In this document: positions 17,812 through 26,369 of the stretch, in pieces
How positions within the stretch are numbered: the first letter of the stretch is position 1
Layout: the number at the start of each line of letters is the position of its first letter
NCBI RefSeq assembly: GCF_014332695.1
Contig: NZ_MBUA01000001.1
Span: 806,001 to 870,000, forward strand
Length of the DNA stretch: 64,000 nucleotides
Direction: 5' to 3'
Source: Flavihumibacter stibioxidans
GTDB taxonomy: Bacteria > Bacteroidota > Bacteroidia > Chitinophagales > Chitinophagaceae
The notes under the pieces: model-generated
What the model was told of the DNA's origin: nothing
The model's database searches: none
Seen by the model: the letters and a program-made list of their open reading frames with translations, nothing else
Program-made: the position numbers and the translations under genes

Positions 17812-18488
17812 ACGGTGAATTTTGCGAATGAGTGAAGGACTTTTTTATCATCCTTACAGAATGCAAAATGTAAAAAATCCTGAACATTCACTATGGTATT
17901 TATACGTAAATATACCGTTTCGGAATATACTATTAGTATTATTCGTAATAATCACCGTAAACCTCCCGGGATTCGTCCGGTAGCATTATCGGAGTTTTAC
18001 GAACATAAAGGGAAAATCCGCAAGGCAAAAATTCAGCAATTCCGCTCTTGTGCTGCTGTCTCATTGCTGGTACATTTGTTATAGAAGTTGATTGACGGGA
18101 TCGCAACCTACAACCATCCAATGTCCAGTAACAACCGTCCAGAACTTTTTCAATATTCTATGAAACCGTCGACTCCAGTGTCAATCAACTTTCTTTTTTC
18201 CAAAAATCCATGAAAAGCCCGGAATTTCCTGACCGCTGAATATTCCGTGACCGGCCGAACTGACTCTCACCAATATCCGCTAAACCGTTGAACTCCAATG
18301 TCCGACCGATATATTTTTCATCGGTACCCTACAACCAAACCCAGTTCTTTAAATTTCTATGCCTGCTTTGAATGCCACAGGAGCGTAGTAGCGAAGGGGG
18401 AATAATTTATCATTCTGGCTAAGACATGAGTGAATGTTTATGAAATCAGCAGCCAACCTTCTAGGTTTACTTAATTCCGATGTGCAGT
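17812..18488. other. 677 bp spacer without a convincing gene
   Basis: Short open frames here (63 codons on plus at 17893, 60 on minus at 17939) overlap each other and show no recognisable protein features. The first part is A/T-rich and should hold the promoter of the regulator gene at 17811. The part from about 18110 to 18305 contains degenerate repeats. The last 130 bp show nothing I can name. Confidence 0.5.
18111..18304. repeat. Degenerate dispersed repeat, three copies
   Basis: On the minus strand a motif of the form GACAYTGGA..ACGGTTT.....ATATTG occurs around 18304-18271 and 18183-18150, with a shortened third copy (GGACATTGGATGGTTG) around 18126-18111. The two full copies differ by several substitutions and a one-base gap. 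They look like decayed remnants of a repeat; no transposase or inverted terminal repeats are visible. Confidence 0.35.
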
Positions 18489-19925
18489 TCAAGGCAGGCT
18501 TTTGTATGCCCTGAAATACCGGTCCAGGAAACTGACTGCGTTTCCGGATCCGAATTTCTGCAGAATCGTGCCCGGATCAATCCAACCGTTTTCAGGTAAT
18601 TTCCAGGTTCCCCTGTGTTGCAACATATAATTTTCAGCGAGCTTAAGTAAATCCATGCCTAGGTAAGAAAAGTCCATTGAACCAAGACAGCCCTCGGGAG
18701 GGTTTATCGTACCATCAAAATCACTACCAATACTGACCATATCCCAGGCAGGCAAACGATGACTGTCCAATACTTCAGCAATATGCTGTATCTGGGCCCA
18801 AACAAGGATAGCCCCGGTACTAACTTTCCGGCGGGTAGCGAGGATTGGAGCCTGCTGAAGAAATGACCTGCTGGCCAGTCTTCTTTTATCAAGCTGAATG
18901 GCAAATAAACCGCCTGACTTTGAAATCTCCACCAGTTCTTCATCATAGAAATTGATATCCGCCCGGTAAAACAGGTTTTCTGCCCCCGCAATAGTGGTTC
19001 CCCCATCAAGTTTCAAACCGGTAATACCTCCATGGCTTACAATGATGGGAAGCCAGGAGGCCTGCCCATAATCTGATTTCAGGATATCAAAATAAAGTTT
19101 CCGGCTTTTAAGGCTCATGTGTTTTATATCAACCAGTATCGGAGCACCATTGGACTCGCTTAACAATTCATGCAGGGTATTTACACCCAGATCTGTGAAA
19201 CCATCATTCAGCCCTTCCCACTGGTTGACCAATGGCCCCAGGGTTTCCAGACTGCGGGCATGCCCGCACAGGTCATTGTAGAAATTATGGGCAAACGTTA
19301 TAAACACAGGCGGGTGCGCCCAATCTTTAACTGTCCTGATTCTTTCCTTAACCTCATCGGGATCGGTCCTCCGGCCATACATCCCCAGTCCGGTATTGAA
19401 CACATGGGCGCCTTCAATACTTAACACTACCCCCATCCGGTTTTTTGCAGACATCACTTCCTCCAAGTCCCGGGTTGTAGAAATCATGGTCCAGCTGCGC
19501 TCCTCCCCATTTACCGGTGCACTGCGCTGCCCATCACAGAAAAACCTATACTCCCGCTCCAGGTCCTGGAAATAATCAAGGTGGCGCTGCAAATGCCTAA
19601 CCCGATGATAACCAATACCGGTAACAAGATTGGCCGATATAGCAGATAAGCCTCCACTGCCGGTTAGGTTGATAAAAAAACCCTTCTCAAAAGGATAAAG
19701 AGATACAAAAGCAAGTTTCACATTTCCTGAGCTCATCGCTGTAAAATCAGCCTGGGAATAGGCAGAAATACCTGAGATATTTTTAACCAGCCGACGGGCT
19801 GGTGTAAGTGACTGGTGATACCACAGGTTGCTCCGCGGATCAGGTTCGGCTGATTCGTTAAATGAATGACCATACGTTTTTAGATTCGGATGACAGTGTA
19901 TATCTGCAAAATGGAAATCATTCAT
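18489..19925 (-). CDS. Amidohydrolase-superfamily protein resembling peptidase M19 (membrane dipeptidase)
   Basis: A 478-residue protein with metal-site landmarks of the renal dipeptidase type: the HxH of DIHCHPN near the N-terminus, a Glu in VLSIEGAHVF, histidines in VDIKHMS and IVSHGGI, and the Asp of IGSDFDG near the C-terminus. Together these form a binuclear metal centre in M19 enzymes, which cut dipeptides or hydrolyse lactone-like substrates. It is longer and more divergent than ordinary M19 proteins. No signal peptide is seen. ATG 19925 is preferred; a GTG at 19946 would overlap the stop of the desaturase gene upstream (GTGA) and is a real alternative. It is probably cotranscribed with the desaturase. 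Confidence 0.75.
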   Translation of the reverse strand: MNDFHFADIHCHPNLKTYGHSFNESAEPDPRSNLWYHQSLTPARRLVKNISGISAYSQADFTAMSSGNVKLAFVSLYPFEKGFFINLTGSGGLSAISANLVTGIGYHRVRHLQRHLDYFQDLEREYRFFCDGQRSAPVNGEERSWTMISTTRDLEEVMSAKNRMGVVLSIEGAHVFNTGLGMYGRRTDPDEVKERIRTVKDWAHPPVFITFAHNFYNDLCGHARSLETLGPLVNQWEGLNDGFTDLGVNTLHELLSESNGAPILVDIKHMSLKSRKLYFDILKSDYGQASWLPIIVSHGGITGLKLDGGTTIAGAENLFYRADINFYDEELVEISKSGGLFAIQLDKRRLASRSFLQQAPILATRRKVSTGAILVWAQIQHIAEVLDSHRLPAWDMVSIGSDFDGTINPPEGCLGSMDFSYLGMDLLKLAENYMLQHRGTWKLPENGWIDPGTILQKFGSGNAVSFLDRYFRAYKSLP

Positions 19926-19942
19926 GACCGCTTGTTTTGGAT

Positions 19943-21037
19943 TCACAGGTCCTCGGAAAAAATCTCAGTTGCATTCACCGCATTCTGCCTGACCAACCTG
20001 TAATGCAAACGCAAAGAATGTAACAAACCATATCGTCTGTAAGGCAGCCCATTTTCTTTTGAATATCTCTCCAGAATTTCGGTTACTCCCGGTGCATACA
20101 CATAACTGATATTCGGGAACAGGTGATGCACCACATGGTAGTGAAAATTCCCCATCAGGCAGCTTGAAGCCCAGTTATCGAAACGGATATCATTGGTAGT
20201 ACTTAACTGGTGCATGAACCAGCTGCTGTTTATTTGTCCGTCAGGTGAAATCACCGGAAAATTATTACTGACATTCACATGCGGAGTCAATAACACCATT
20301 AAGGCCAGAATACTTCCCGCCACTGTAAGTGCAATCAATGAGACCAGCGCCTGCCAAACAGGAACGCCCAGCCAAACAGGTAACAGTACCGTGTAACCGA
20401 TATAAACCGTTTTAAAAAAGAAAAGCTTTGCATATTCTGTTCGCGGTATAGGATGAAACATACTAACCACCCTGTTATGCTGGAAAAAATCCCTGAAATC
20501 ACGAATAAATATCCAATTAAAGAGGTAAAGTGGATACAGGAGAAATACGTACAGGTGCTGGAGCTTATTATATTTTTCAGGGGCCTGGTGTGGAAATATC
20601 TGTAAAGGTCCGCTTTGTTCAATATCACTGTCCCAGCCGTGAACATTCGGGTAATTATGATGCAGTTTATTATGCCTTTTTATCCAGATAAAACTGTTAG
20701 GTCCCAGCAGGTCGAACAGGTTTAGGAAATTCCTGTTGCTTTTTTTGGACCTGAACAGCAAACCATGGGTTGCTTCATGGAACAGGTTCAGGTACAGAAA
20801 GATGCCGGTTAAGCCCATGACTGCATAGGCTGAAATCATGACCCCTGCATTAAAACGATAATACAGCCCAAGGAAATATGCTATGAAATAAATTGCCGGA
20901 AAGGAAAAAATTTTAAATGCAGAATGCGGGTGATTGTTTTCTGGCAGGTCATTCAGCTTCTCTTTCACCAGTTGGCCGATTCGCAGGAAATGTGCCTGGT
21001 CTTCATCAACTTTCCGGAACCGTGGTTTATTTTCCAT
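19943..21037 (-). CDS. Fatty acid desaturase-like di-iron membrane enzyme
   Basis: A 364-residue integral membrane protein with the three histidine boxes of the membrane di-iron desaturase/hydroxylase family: HEATHG (HxxxH), KLHHNY (HxxHH) and, near the C-terminus, VVHHLFP (HxxHH), plus several hydrophobic segments before and between them. Members insert double bonds into acyl chains (front-end or delta-type) or hydroxylate lipids; the FHYHVVHHLFPNISY region resembles acyl-lipid desaturases. No cytochrome b5 domain is fused. ATG 21037 (MENKPRFRK) is chosen over an in-frame start at 21100. It is followed without a gap by the M19-like gene. Confidence 0.88.
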   Translation of the reverse strand: MENKPRFRKVDEDQAHFLRIGQLVKEKLNDLPENNHPHSAFKIFSFPAIYFIAYFLGLYYRFNAGVMISAYAVMGLTGIFLYLNLFHEATHGLLFRSKKSNRNFLNLFDLLGPNSFIWIKRHNKLHHNYPNVHGWDSDIEQSGPLQIFPHQAPEKYNKLQHLYVFLLYPLYLFNWIFIRDFRDFFQHNRVVSMFHPIPRTEYAKLFFFKTVYIGYTVLLPVWLGVPVWQALVSLIALTVAGSILALMVLLTPHVNVSNNFPVISPDGQINSSWFMHQLSTTNDIRFDNWASSCLMGNFHYHVVHHLFPNISYVYAPGVTEILERYSKENGLPYRRYGLLHSLRLHYRLVRQNAVNATEIFSEDL

Positions 21038-21138
21038 ACATAGGGGATGAAAGGTGAACAGATCGCTTATAACATATTTACCACATTTTAAATTAGCCAA
21101 TTAAAGGAGAATCAGCAAATCTGATTCCACGGGGCAAC

Positions 21139-21169
21139 AAAAAAGGTGCAGTGTGTAAACTGCACCTTT
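21139..21169 (-). terminator. Intrinsic terminator of rpsA
   Basis: Stem AAAGGTGCAG (21142-21151) and CTGCACCTTT (21160-21169), ten base pairs with an 8-base loop, followed on the minus strand by a T-rich run. It starts 23 bp past the rpsA stop. Confidence 0.85.
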
Positions 21170-21191
21170 AGAAATATCAGGAATCAAATGA

Positions 21192-23117
21192 TTACTGTGC
21201 GCTTTCGCCTTCGCCGCCGCCTTCCAGTTTCTTCTTCAGTTCAGCCAGCACACCCAGGTCACCGAGGGTAGCTTTCTCAACCTTGCTCTGGATGTTCTTA
21301 ACAGCTTTCTTGGTTTTGTCAGATTCTGCTTTGGCCTCTTTCTTAATCGCTTCTCTCTCTTCAGCCTTGGCAACTTCCCATGTACGGGTATGACTAACCA
21401 CGATGCGTTTTTCGTTGCGGTCGAATTCGATCACCATAAACTGGTTGGTCTCCTCGGCATTTACCTGGCCACCATCTTCCTTGTTGAGGTGACGGTTGGG
21501 AGCAAATCCTTCCAGTCCATAGGGCAGTTGAACGATGGCACCTTTGTCATCCTTGCGGATAACTGTTCCTTCGTGAACTGTTCCGATAGCGAAAGTATCT
21601 TCCAGGGTATTCCATGGATCTTCTTCCAGTTGCTTGTGTCCGAGTTGCAGCTTGCGGTTCTCCTTATCGATTCCGAGGATCATGATTTCGATCTTCTCAC
21701 CAACTTTGGTGTACTCAGAAGGATGGTTGAAGCGCTTCAGCCAGCTCAGGTCGCTGATATGGATCATACCACCGATTCCAGGCTCCAGTTCCACAAACAC
21801 ACCGTAAGGAGTGATATTCTTCACCAGACCGCTGTGACGGCTGTCAACAGGGTATTTGTTTTCGATCTCGTTCCATGGATCAGGAGTCATTTGCTTGATA
21901 GAGAGGCTCATCTTGCGGGCATCCTTGTCGAGGGTAACGATCTTGGCTTCGTACTCGTCTCCCAGTTTAAAGAATTCCTTTGCATTGATGGGGGTGTTAG
22001 CCCAGGTGATTTCACTTACGTGAACCAGACCTTCTACGCCCGGCATGATTTCCAGGAACGCGCCATAATCTTCGATATTAACAACCTTTCCTTTAACAAC
22101 ATTACCTTCCGCGATGTTCTCACCCAGTACATCCCAGGGGTGCGGAGTCAGTTGCTTCAGACCAAGGCTGATACGCTTCTTGTCGTCGTCGAAATCCAGT
22201 ACAACCACGTTCAGTTTCTGGTCCAGCTTCAATACTTCTGAAGGATGGTTGATACGTCCCCAGCTGATATCTGTGATATACAGCAGGCCGTCCAGTCCAC
22301 CCAAGTCCATGAACGCACCGAAATCGGTGATGTTCTTGATAGTACCTTCCAGTACCTGGCCTTTTTCCAGTTTGCCCATGATCTCAGCACGCTGTGCTTC
22401 GATATCGCTTTCAATGAGAGCTTTGTGAGATACAACCGCGTTCTTGATGGTTTCGTTTACCTTAACCACTTTGAACTCCATGGTCTTACCAACAAACTGA
22501 TCGTAATCAGTTACAGGCTTCACATCGATCTGAGAACCTGGCAGGAAGGTTTCCATACCAAATACGTCCACAATGAGACCACCTTTTGTTTTGCTGGTAA
22601 CTGTACCGGTAACGATTTCACCAGTTTTGTGTACTTCAACGATTTTTTCCCATGCACGAGTGATGCGCGCCTGCTTGCGGCTCAGGTGCAGGTGACCCTG
22701 ACGGTCTTCCTTCTCCACTACCATCACCTCTACTTCGTCGCCGATTTTGAGGCCCTGGAGGTCACGGAATTCGTTCAGGGAGATCAGACCATCGCTCTTG
22801 AAACCAATGTTCAGAACAACGTCAGTTTTTGTGAGGCCTACTACAGCACCTTTGATCAGCTCACCGTCGGTGATGGCTACAAAAGTGGCATCATAAACCT
22901 TGTCATACTTTGCTTTTTCATCAGCATTGTAGGAAGATACATTGCGCTTGTCAATGCTCCAGTCGAAATCGTCGTGGGCAGTGGCTACAGTTGCAACTTC
23001 AGTTGCAGCAGCAGGCGCCTCAGGTGCAGTTGTTGTCGCTGTAGTTGCTTCTGCGGGTGCAGCAGCAGACTCCTGATCATCAGCGTTTAGTTGTTTTACA
23101 AAAAGATTTAGAAACAT
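21192..23117 (-). CDS. rpsA: 30S ribosomal protein S1
   Basis: A 641-residue protein with an N-terminal Ala/Thr/Glu-rich low-complexity extension (about residues 12-50) and then six S1/OB-fold repeats, each recognisable by a G-x-V--------G-(A/V)-(F/I)-V core and the HxS(E/D)(I/L)(T/S)W endings (for instance GLVHVSEITW and GMIHISDLSWLKR). S1 binds mRNA and helps it dock on the ribosome; in Bacteroidota, where Shine-Dalgarno pairing is rare, S1 is thought to matter more. The C-terminal tail is Lys/Glu-rich and ends with a Gly-rich stretch. The gene is monocistronic, between its own promoter and terminator. Confidence 0.95.
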   Translation of the reverse strand: MFLNLFVKQLNADDQESAAAPAEATTATTTAPEAPAAATEVATVATAHDDFDWSIDKRNVSSYNADEKAKYDKVYDATFVAITDGELIKGAVVGLTKTDVVLNIGFKSDGLISLNEFRDLQGLKIGDEVEVMVVEKEDRQGHLHLSRKQARITRAWEKIVEVHKTGEIVTGTVTSKTKGGLIVDVFGMETFLPGSQIDVKPVTDYDQFVGKTMEFKVVKVNETIKNAVVSHKALIESDIEAQRAEIMGKLEKGQVLEGTIKNITDFGAFMDLGGLDGLLYITDISWGRINHPSEVLKLDQKLNVVVLDFDDDKKRISLGLKQLTPHPWDVLGENIAEGNVVKGKVVNIEDYGAFLEIMPGVEGLVHVSEITWANTPINAKEFFKLGDEYEAKIVTLDKDARKMSLSIKQMTPDPWNEIENKYPVDSRHSGLVKNITPYGVFVELEPGIGGMIHISDLSWLKRFNHPSEYTKVGEKIEIMILGIDKENRKLQLGHKQLEEDPWNTLEDTFAIGTVHEGTVIRKDDKGAIVQLPYGLEGFAPNRHLNKEDGGQVNAEETNQFMVIEFDRNEKRIVVSHTRTWEVAKAEEREAIKKEAKAESDKTKKAVKNIQSKVEKATLGDLGVLAELKKKLEGGGEGESAQ

Positions 23118-23124
23118 AAACTTT

Positions 23125-23156
23125 CCCCGATGGTTTTATTCGGGGCAGCAAAGATA
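23125..23156 (-). promoter_or_regulatory. rpsA promoter and 5'-leader hairpin
   Basis: On the minus strand TATCTTTG (23156-23149) matches TAnnTTTG. The leader then runs CTGCCCCGA, which pairs with TCGGGG to give a six-base-pair hairpin (23145-23125) ending eight bases before the ATG at 23117. A -33 TTTG is not clear. Confidence 0.6.
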
Positions 23157-23207
23157 GGCAAAATCCGCTTCTGAACTGGATTTTAGGGCAAAAAAACAGG
23201 GCAAAAA

Positions 23208-24461
23208 CTAGAGGGAGCCTTCAGCCACGGCGGAATGGCAGGATGCAGCTATACTTTGCGCGGCAATAAAACCGCTTGTCCAGGCATGCTGGAAATTGAA
23301 ACCACCTGTTATCCCGTCCACATCCAGTATTTCCCCAGCAAAATAGAGCCGGGGGTGCAGCCTGCTCTGCATCGTATCCGGGTCCACTTCCGACAGTTTT
23401 ATTCCACCGGCTGTTACAAATTCCTCCTTGAAGGTGGTCTTCCCTTTTACTTCCAGATCCATGGAAGCCAGGTTTTTAACGAGTTTGTTCTGTTCTTTTG
23501 CCGGCAGGTCACTCCACCGGGTTTCAGGCCCGATTCCATTGGCCCCCAACAGGAAATCCCAGAAGCGCTGGGGTAATCCGAAGGGATTTCTATTGGTCAT
23601 TTTCTGCGGCGCTTTTTCAAACCTGTACTGCTGGAAAAAATCCCGCAGACTGTTTTCATTATAAGCAGGCACCCAATTCACCTGAATTTTAAAATGCCAG
23701 TCCTTTTCCGCCAGATCTCTGGCCCCCCATGCACTGAGGCGCAGAATTGCCGGACCACTAAGTCCCCAATGCGTGATGAGTACCGGCCCCCTTTCAGATA
23801 ATTTTGTACTATTGATTCTGACCTGGGCATCCTGTACCACCAGCCCCATCAATGCATTCAACGGATGGGTCGGAAGATTAAATGTAAAAAGTGAAGGCAC
23901 CGGTGATTCGATGGAATGTCCGGTTGCAGTGATCCAGTCAAACATGGCAGGCCTGGGAAATCCCCCGCTTGCTATGCACAGGAAATCCGAATGGATGGTT
24001 TCCCTTGAACTCTGAATAATCCATTTTTCGCCGGAGCGCTCAACTTTCTGTACATCCTGGTTCAGGCGGATATCAATTCCCAACCGGTTCGCTTCGCGTA
24101 GCAAACAATCGATAATGGTGGAGGAATCATTGGTGACCGGAAACATCCTGCCATCCTCTTCCGCTTTAAGGACCACCCCTCTCTCACCGAACCATTTTAT
24201 GGTATCAGCCGGACCAAAGCGAGCAAAGGTTTTCTTAACAAAATTGCCCCCCCTGGGATATTTTTTTGCCAAAGCAGGCACATCAAAACAGGAATGGGTA
24301 ACATTACACCTGCCACCCCCACTGATTCTAACCTTGGCCAACAGCTTACTGCTTTTTTCCAGCACCACAACCTTCAAACCCGGTGCTTTTGCTGCCGCAT
24401 TCACGGCACAAAAAAAACCGGCGGCACCGCCTCCTATCACTACCAGTATTTGTTGTCGCAT
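23208..24461 (-). CDS. BaiN/YhiN (HI0933) family FAD-binding oxidoreductase
   Basis: A 417-residue flavoprotein. The N-terminus is a Rossmann dinucleotide-binding loop VVIGGGAAG, followed by the family hallmark KVRISGGGRCNVTH. Other family segments are GRMFPVTNDSSTIIDCL and the C-terminal LYFAGEILDVDGITGGFNFQHAWTSG, where the second FAD contact lies. These proteins are annotated as NAD(P)/FAD-dependent or 'aminoacetone oxidase' family, with poorly defined substrates. The frame is open to 24593, but ATG 24461 gives the standard start (MRQQILVVIGGG). It is 34 bp downstream of the unknown gene at 24496 and may share its transcript. Confidence 0.9.
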   Translation of the reverse strand: MRQQILVVIGGGAAGFFCAVNAAAKAPGLKVVVLEKSSKLLAKVRISGGGRCNVTHSCFDVPALAKKYPRGGNFVKKTFARFGPADTIKWFGERGVVLKAEEDGRMFPVTNDSSTIIDCLLREANRLGIDIRLNQDVQKVERSGEKWIIQSSRETIHSDFLCIASGGFPRPAMFDWITATGHSIESPVPSLFTFNLPTHPLNALMGLVVQDAQVRINSTKLSERGPVLITHWGLSGPAILRLSAWGARDLAEKDWHFKIQVNWVPAYNENSLRDFFQQYRFEKAPQKMTNRNPFGLPQRFWDFLLGANGIGPETRWSDLPAKEQNKLVKNLASMDLEVKGKTTFKEEFVTAGGIKLSEVDPDTMQSRLHPRLYFAGEILDVDGITGGFNFQHAWTSGFIAAQSIAASCHSAVAEGSL

Positions 24462-24495
24462 GACAGCAAAAATAAAGGCAAATAATTTGGAAAGC

Positions 24496-25341
24496 CTACC
24501 ATTGAAAACCCGGGAGGTAGAAAAATGTAAGCTGCCAGGAAGGTCCCTGGTTACAAAAATATAATTTGAAGCTGCCTTCAACTGTATTTTCACCCTCGGC
24601 GCTCTTTGCCTGGTATTTAATCATTCCCTCAGTAAAGCCCAGCCCCAGTCCCTCTTCCAGCCACTCAAAAGAGGTTTTCCCTATTTTGAATTCCAGTCCG
24701 GTGATCAATTCATACCTGTTCCTTTGTTCAATCATTTTGTCGCGAAACTGATCCCGGCTCAGCATGCATCCATCGGCCAGTACCGCAAATTCAGCCAGCA
24801 CAAAAGACAAAGAATCCAGTTTATTGTTTTCCCAACTATAAAAAATCTCAGCTGTTGCATCATGCAGTTCCATTTCATGGTTTGGATGAAAATCCTCATA
24901 ATTAAACACACAAACCATACCCGGGATCCTGATATCCTGAATCTGTTCCTGGAACAACTCATCCGTAATGAAATGGTAGAGGACACCGGGGTCTGATTCC
25001 CTGAAAACTTCCAGGCAGATACCATTTTCTGATAACAGTTCCCGCAACTGCAGTAAAGCCTGTGGTAATTCCTCTTCGGGAATTTCATCCTTTTTCCTGA
25101 TAACCGGTTTACCAATGAACTCGTAAACACTAACCGCCGGGGCGTCCTTTCCCATCTTTTCAAATGCCATGACCATTTGAAGAAAATCTCGCTCCGCTTC
25201 CGGACTCAGATCGCCAAAGGATCCAAAGGAAGCGCCATACTCGGCCTGCATCTTTAATTTTAGAATATCGTTTTCAATGCGAATGTTTTCCTGCGGGTCA
25301 GTGTTAAAGCTTCCCTCAGCCGGATTTTTGTCCTGCTTCAT
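24496..25341 (-). CDS. Unknown protein, 281 residues
   Basis: Not recognised. The product starting at ATG 25341 (MKQDKNPAEGSFN) is acidic and lacks a signal peptide or membrane segment; a longer frame to 25431 would add a hydrophobic stretch that overlaps the map terminator region and is less likely. Visible features are a helix-rich first third (LSPEAERDFLQMVMAFEKMGKD) and a C-terminal beta-rich part ending SWQLTFFYLPGFQW. It resembles Bacteroidota conserved hypothetical proteins. It precedes the BaiN-family gene by 34 bp on the same strand. Confidence 0.7.
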   Translation of the reverse strand: MKQDKNPAEGSFNTDPQENIRIENDILKLKMQAEYGASFGSFGDLSPEAERDFLQMVMAFEKMGKDAPAVSVYEFIGKPVIRKKDEIPEEELPQALLQLRELLSENGICLEVFRESDPGVLYHFITDELFQEQIQDIRIPGMVCVFNYEDFHPNHEMELHDATAEIFYSWENNKLDSLSFVLAEFAVLADGCMLSRDQFRDKMIEQRNRYELITGLEFKIGKTSFEWLEEGLGLGFTEGMIKYQAKSAEGENTVEGSFKLYFCNQGPSWQLTFFYLPGFQW

Positions 25342-25398
25342 AATAAATGTGTTTAAGTTTTTAAAAGGCCGCTGGCCGATTGACAGGACAAACATTGA

Positions 25399-25447
25399 AA
25401 AAATAAAAAACCTGGTCAGGAGTGAAAACACCCATTTGACCAGGTTT
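25399..25447 (-). terminator. Intrinsic terminator of map
   Basis: An 11 bp perfect stem (AAACCTGGTCA at 25408-25418 with TGACCAGGTTT at 25437-25447), followed on the minus strand by a long T-rich tract. It starts 23 bp past the map stop. Confidence 0.85.
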
Positions 25448-25469
25448 AAAACACCTATAATTATTCTTA

Positions 25470-26270
25470 TCAGTAATCCGCGAAAAGATTGGGGTTATTC
25501 TTTTCCTCCAGTTCAATCTGCTCAAAACTGGAAAGTATATCGGCCTTTCCTCTTCTTACACATACCGTATGTTCAAAGTGGGCTGCAGGCTTGCCGTCTT
25601 TTGTTTTTACGGTCCAGCCATCTTCTTCGTACCATACTTCCTTCACACCCATATTGATCATAGGTTCAATGGCTATAACAAGGCCATCGTGCAACTTCGC
25701 ACCGCTGCCCCTTTTACCGTAGTTCGGAACCTGCGGATCCTCATGCAGGTGCCTTCCAATTCCATGCCCTACCAACTCCCTTACCACACCATACTTATGC
25801 TTCTTTTCAGCAAAATCCTGTATTGCAAAGGAAATATCACCCACCCTGTTACCGGCTGTAGCCTTTTCAATTCCCAGGTAAAGCGATTGTTTTGTAACAC
25901 GTAATAAACTTTGAACATTTTCGTCTATAGAACCAATGGCGAAAGTATACGCACTATCACCATGGAAACCGTTTTTATAGGCACCCACATCAACAGAAAC
26001 AATATCACCTTCTTTCAATGGTACGTCGTTGGGAAAGCCATGAACCACGGCATCGTTCACACTGATACAACAGGTAAAAGGATATCCCTTATAATTTTTA
26101 AATGATGGTACCGCATTATTATCCAGGATGAACTGCTCAGCCAGGGCATCGAGCTGCAAGGTTGTAATACCAGGTTTGATGGCCCTGGCAACCGTTGCAA
26201 GTGTATTGCTGACAAGCTGGCAACTTTCACGAATCAATTCAACTTCTGCGGTGGTTTTATAGTAGATCAT
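25470..26270 (-). CDS. map: Methionine aminopeptidase type I
   Basis: A 266-residue metalloenzyme that removes the initiator methionine from nascent proteins. Family motifs are present: HGFPND with the substrate-contacting histidine, SVDVGAYKNGFHGDSAYTF with two metal-ligand aspartates, the histidine of VGHGIGRHLHEDP, the glutamate of IEPMIN and the last ligand glutamate in FEHTVCV. The length is that of the short type Ia form without an N-terminal zinc finger. In many Bacteroidota map sits between secY and infA; here a terminator separates it from secY and the genes expected after it are missing. Confidence 0.96.
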   Translation of the reverse strand: MIYYKTTAEVELIRESCQLVSNTLATVARAIKPGITTLQLDALAEQFILDNNAVPSFKNYKGYPFTCCISVNDAVVHGFPNDVPLKEGDIVSVDVGAYKNGFHGDSAYTFAIGSIDENVQSLLRVTKQSLYLGIEKATAGNRVGDISFAIQDFAEKKHKYGVVRELVGHGIGRHLHEDPQVPNYGKRGSGAKLHDGLVIAIEPMINMGVKEVWYEEDGWTVKTKDGKPAAHFEHTVCVRRGKADILSSFEQIELEEKNNPNLFADY

Positions 26271-26311
26271 AATTGTTTAATGAGTCAATGGGCAAAATAT
26301 CGGGTATTTAC

Positions 26312-26351
26312 TAAAAAGAAACCCGGCAAAGTTAGTCTTTTGCCGGGTTTC
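26312..26351 (-). terminator. Intrinsic terminator at the end of the S10-spc operon
   Basis: A 12 bp stem: AAACCCGGCAAA (26319-26330) pairs with TTTGCCGGGTTT (26339-26350), loop of 8, followed on the minus strand by CTTTTTAG. It begins 19 bp after the secY stop codon. Confidence 0.85.
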
Positions 26352-26369
26352 TGTATAATGCAATGCGTT

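Noticed and set aside
17893-18084. 63-codon frame in the spacer after the second regulator
   Set aside because: No signal, no family, overlaps an opposite frame of equal size; composition is like spacer DNA.
22245-23090. A 281-codon open frame opposite rpsA
   Set aside because: It is an antisense shadow of a strongly conserved gene; the protein has no recognisable features.
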